A stretch of 24,757 bases of DNA, taken from positions 1 through 24,757 of the forward strand of contig DGDR01000036.1 in NCBI GenBank assembly GCA_002385545.1, written 5' to 3'. Source of the stretch: Clostridium sp. UBA3947. GTDB lineage: Bacteria; Bacillota; Clostridia; Clostridiales; Clostridiaceae. Positions 23,756-24,757 of the stretch are shown one piece after another (position 1 is the stretch's first letter; every line of letters starts with the position of its first letter). A program made the position numbers and the translations under genes. The notes under the pieces are model-generated. The model was not told the DNA's origin. It made no database searches and was given only the letters and a program-made list of their open reading frames with translations.

Positions 23756-24757
23756 ATGGCTTTTATCTATTCAATGCCTACTGATATCTATTTTGGTAGG
23801 GATGTTATATTAAAAAATGATGAGGCCTTTAGTAAGTTTGGTAGTAGGGCTCTCGTGGTTACAGGCAAAAGATCTGCTAAGAAGAACGGATCTTATGACG
23901 ACATAAAACAAGTACTTGCCAATACTGTGATAGATCATATTCTCTTTGATGAGGTAGAAGAAAACCCATCCCTTGAAACCATAGAAAAGGGTAGACAAGT
24001 GGGAGTCCAAAAGAGGGTGGATTTCATTATAGGAATTGGCGGAGGGTCTGCCATGGATGCTGCCAAAGCTATAGCTGTATTTATAAAAAACCCTGAGCTT
24101 AATATGGACAATATCTTTGAACAGGGAGAGCTAGACAGCATTCCAGTCATAGCTGTTGCAACTACTTCAGGGACAGGATCTGAGGTAACCCAATATAGCA
24201 TTGTCACCTCAAACAAAGAAAAGACAAAGAAAAATTTAGGGCAAAAAGTCTTTCCAAAGCTAGCATTTCTAGATAGCAAGTATACACATGATTTACCCTA
24301 TGATATTACAGTAAATACTGCTATAGATGCCTTTACCCACCTAGTTGAAGGCTACTTAAACACAAATAGTAGCTATATGTCAGACATTTATGGAGAAAAA
24401 GGCTTTGAACTGTTTAAATACTGTTTTAAAAAGCTACTTGATAAAGATTTGGACCAGGAATTTAGAGAAAGGGTTATGCTGGCTTCAACCTTAGCTGGGA
24501 TACAAATCTCCCAGACAGGCACATCTTTACCCCATGGGATGGGATATCCCTTGACATATTACAAGGGTCTACCTCATGGTCTAGCCAACGGAGTACTTAC
24601 CATGGAATACTTAAAAAGCTTTAAGGATAAGGCCAAGATTGATAGAATGCTTGCCTTATTAGGACTTGATAAGTTGTGTGATTTAGAGTCTATTTTAACT
24701 AGGCTCATTGATGTAAAGCTAGATATAAATGAGGATGAGATCTATGAATACTCTAGA
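23756..24757 (+). CDS. Iron-containing alcohol dehydrogenase, partial at window end
   Basis: 334 codons are visible and no stop is reached; family members are about 370-390 aa. GGGSAMDAAKA at residues 96-106 binds NAD(P). Metal ligands appear complete: Asp191 and His195 in DAFTHLVEGY, and His260 and His274 in PHGMGYPLTYYKGLPHG. It should interconvert an alcohol and aldehyde or ketone with NAD(P)H. The ATG at 23756 follows AGGGAGA. TATAAT at 23714-23719 is a possible -10 element, without a clear -35. It faces away from the sigma operon. The substrate is unknown. Confidence 0.9.
   Translation, partial: MAFIYSMPTDIYFGRDVILKNDEAFSKFGSRALVVTGKRSAKKNGSYDDIKQVLANTVIDHILFDEVEENPSLETIEKGRQVGVQKRVDFIIGIGGGSAMDAAKAIAVFIKNPELNMDNIFEQGELDSIPVIAVATTSGTGSEVTQYSIVTSNKEKTKKNLGQKVFPKLAFLDSKYTHDLPYDITVNTAIDAFTHLVEGYLNTNSSYMSDIYGEKGFELFKYCFKKLLDKDLDQEFRERVMLASTLAGIQISQTGTSLPHGMGYPLTYYKGLPHGLANGVLTMEYLKSFKDKAKIDRMLALLGLDKLCDLESILTRLIDVKLDINEDEIYEYSR

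Noticed and set aside
23935..24279. Minus-strand frame inside the alcohol dehydrogenase gene
   Set aside because: Antisense to an intact coding region with all catalytic motifs; no ribosome site.
1..24757. tRNA or rRNA genes, CRISPR arrays, insertion-sequence transposases
   Set aside because: No clover-leaf-like tRNA ends, no regularly spaced direct repeats and no transposase-like reading frame were seen.

Overview
This is an AT-rich, low-GC Gram-positive window. Strong AGGAGG-type ribosome sites, TTG and GTG starts, an ECF sigma/RsgI-like anti-sigma pair, a TipAS-type MerR regulator, and remnants of EFR1-type ferredoxin, DUF3781 and DUF2935 genes all point to the class Clostridia. That placement is inference; no rRNA or other marker gene is present.

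Layout. 1-500: a short C-terminal reading frame resembling 23S rRNA uracil methyltransferases, then non-coding DNA with a strong inverted repeat. 518-4371: stand-alone genes on the + strand: an XRE regulator with a membrane domain, a transglutaminase-like protein, a Nudix hydrolase and a MerR/TipAS regulator. The MerR gene has its own 19-bp-spacer promoter and an internal translation start. 4419-5665: an SDR oxidoreductase and a DUF2871 membrane protein on the - strand. 5938-7320: a small membrane protein, then two broken genes: the C-terminal half of a flavodoxin/ferredoxin protein and an antisense alpha/beta-hydrolase fragment.

7321-15490 is the most distinctive block. A LuxR-type regulator with about 12 membrane helices and its own terminator is followed by a same-strand run of membrane or secreted proteins of unknown function. 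Four of them carry CxxC...CxxC zinc ribbons (five ribbons in total), placed at either the N- or the C-terminus. One lipoprotein gene in the run is broken by a frameshift and a nonsense codon. The longest protein has 860 residues. 15491-16428 is gene-poor and holds a strong hairpin, a DUF3781 pseudogene and a 41-codon truncated gene.

16429-20816: trkA and trkH (overlapping by ATGA; potassium uptake), pgpA (phosphatidylglycerophosphate phosphatase family) and a retinol-dehydrogenase-like SDR. A bidirectional terminator separates these from the - strand pair 20905-23143: an ECF sigma factor and its coupled RsgI-like, triple-PepSY membrane anti-sigma factor. The window ends in a partial iron-containing alcohol dehydrogenase.

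Two themes stand out. One is the undescribed zinc-ribbon membrane-protein cluster beside a membrane-bound LuxR regulator. The other is the number of decaying genes: about six remnants, most in or next to the gaps between intact units.
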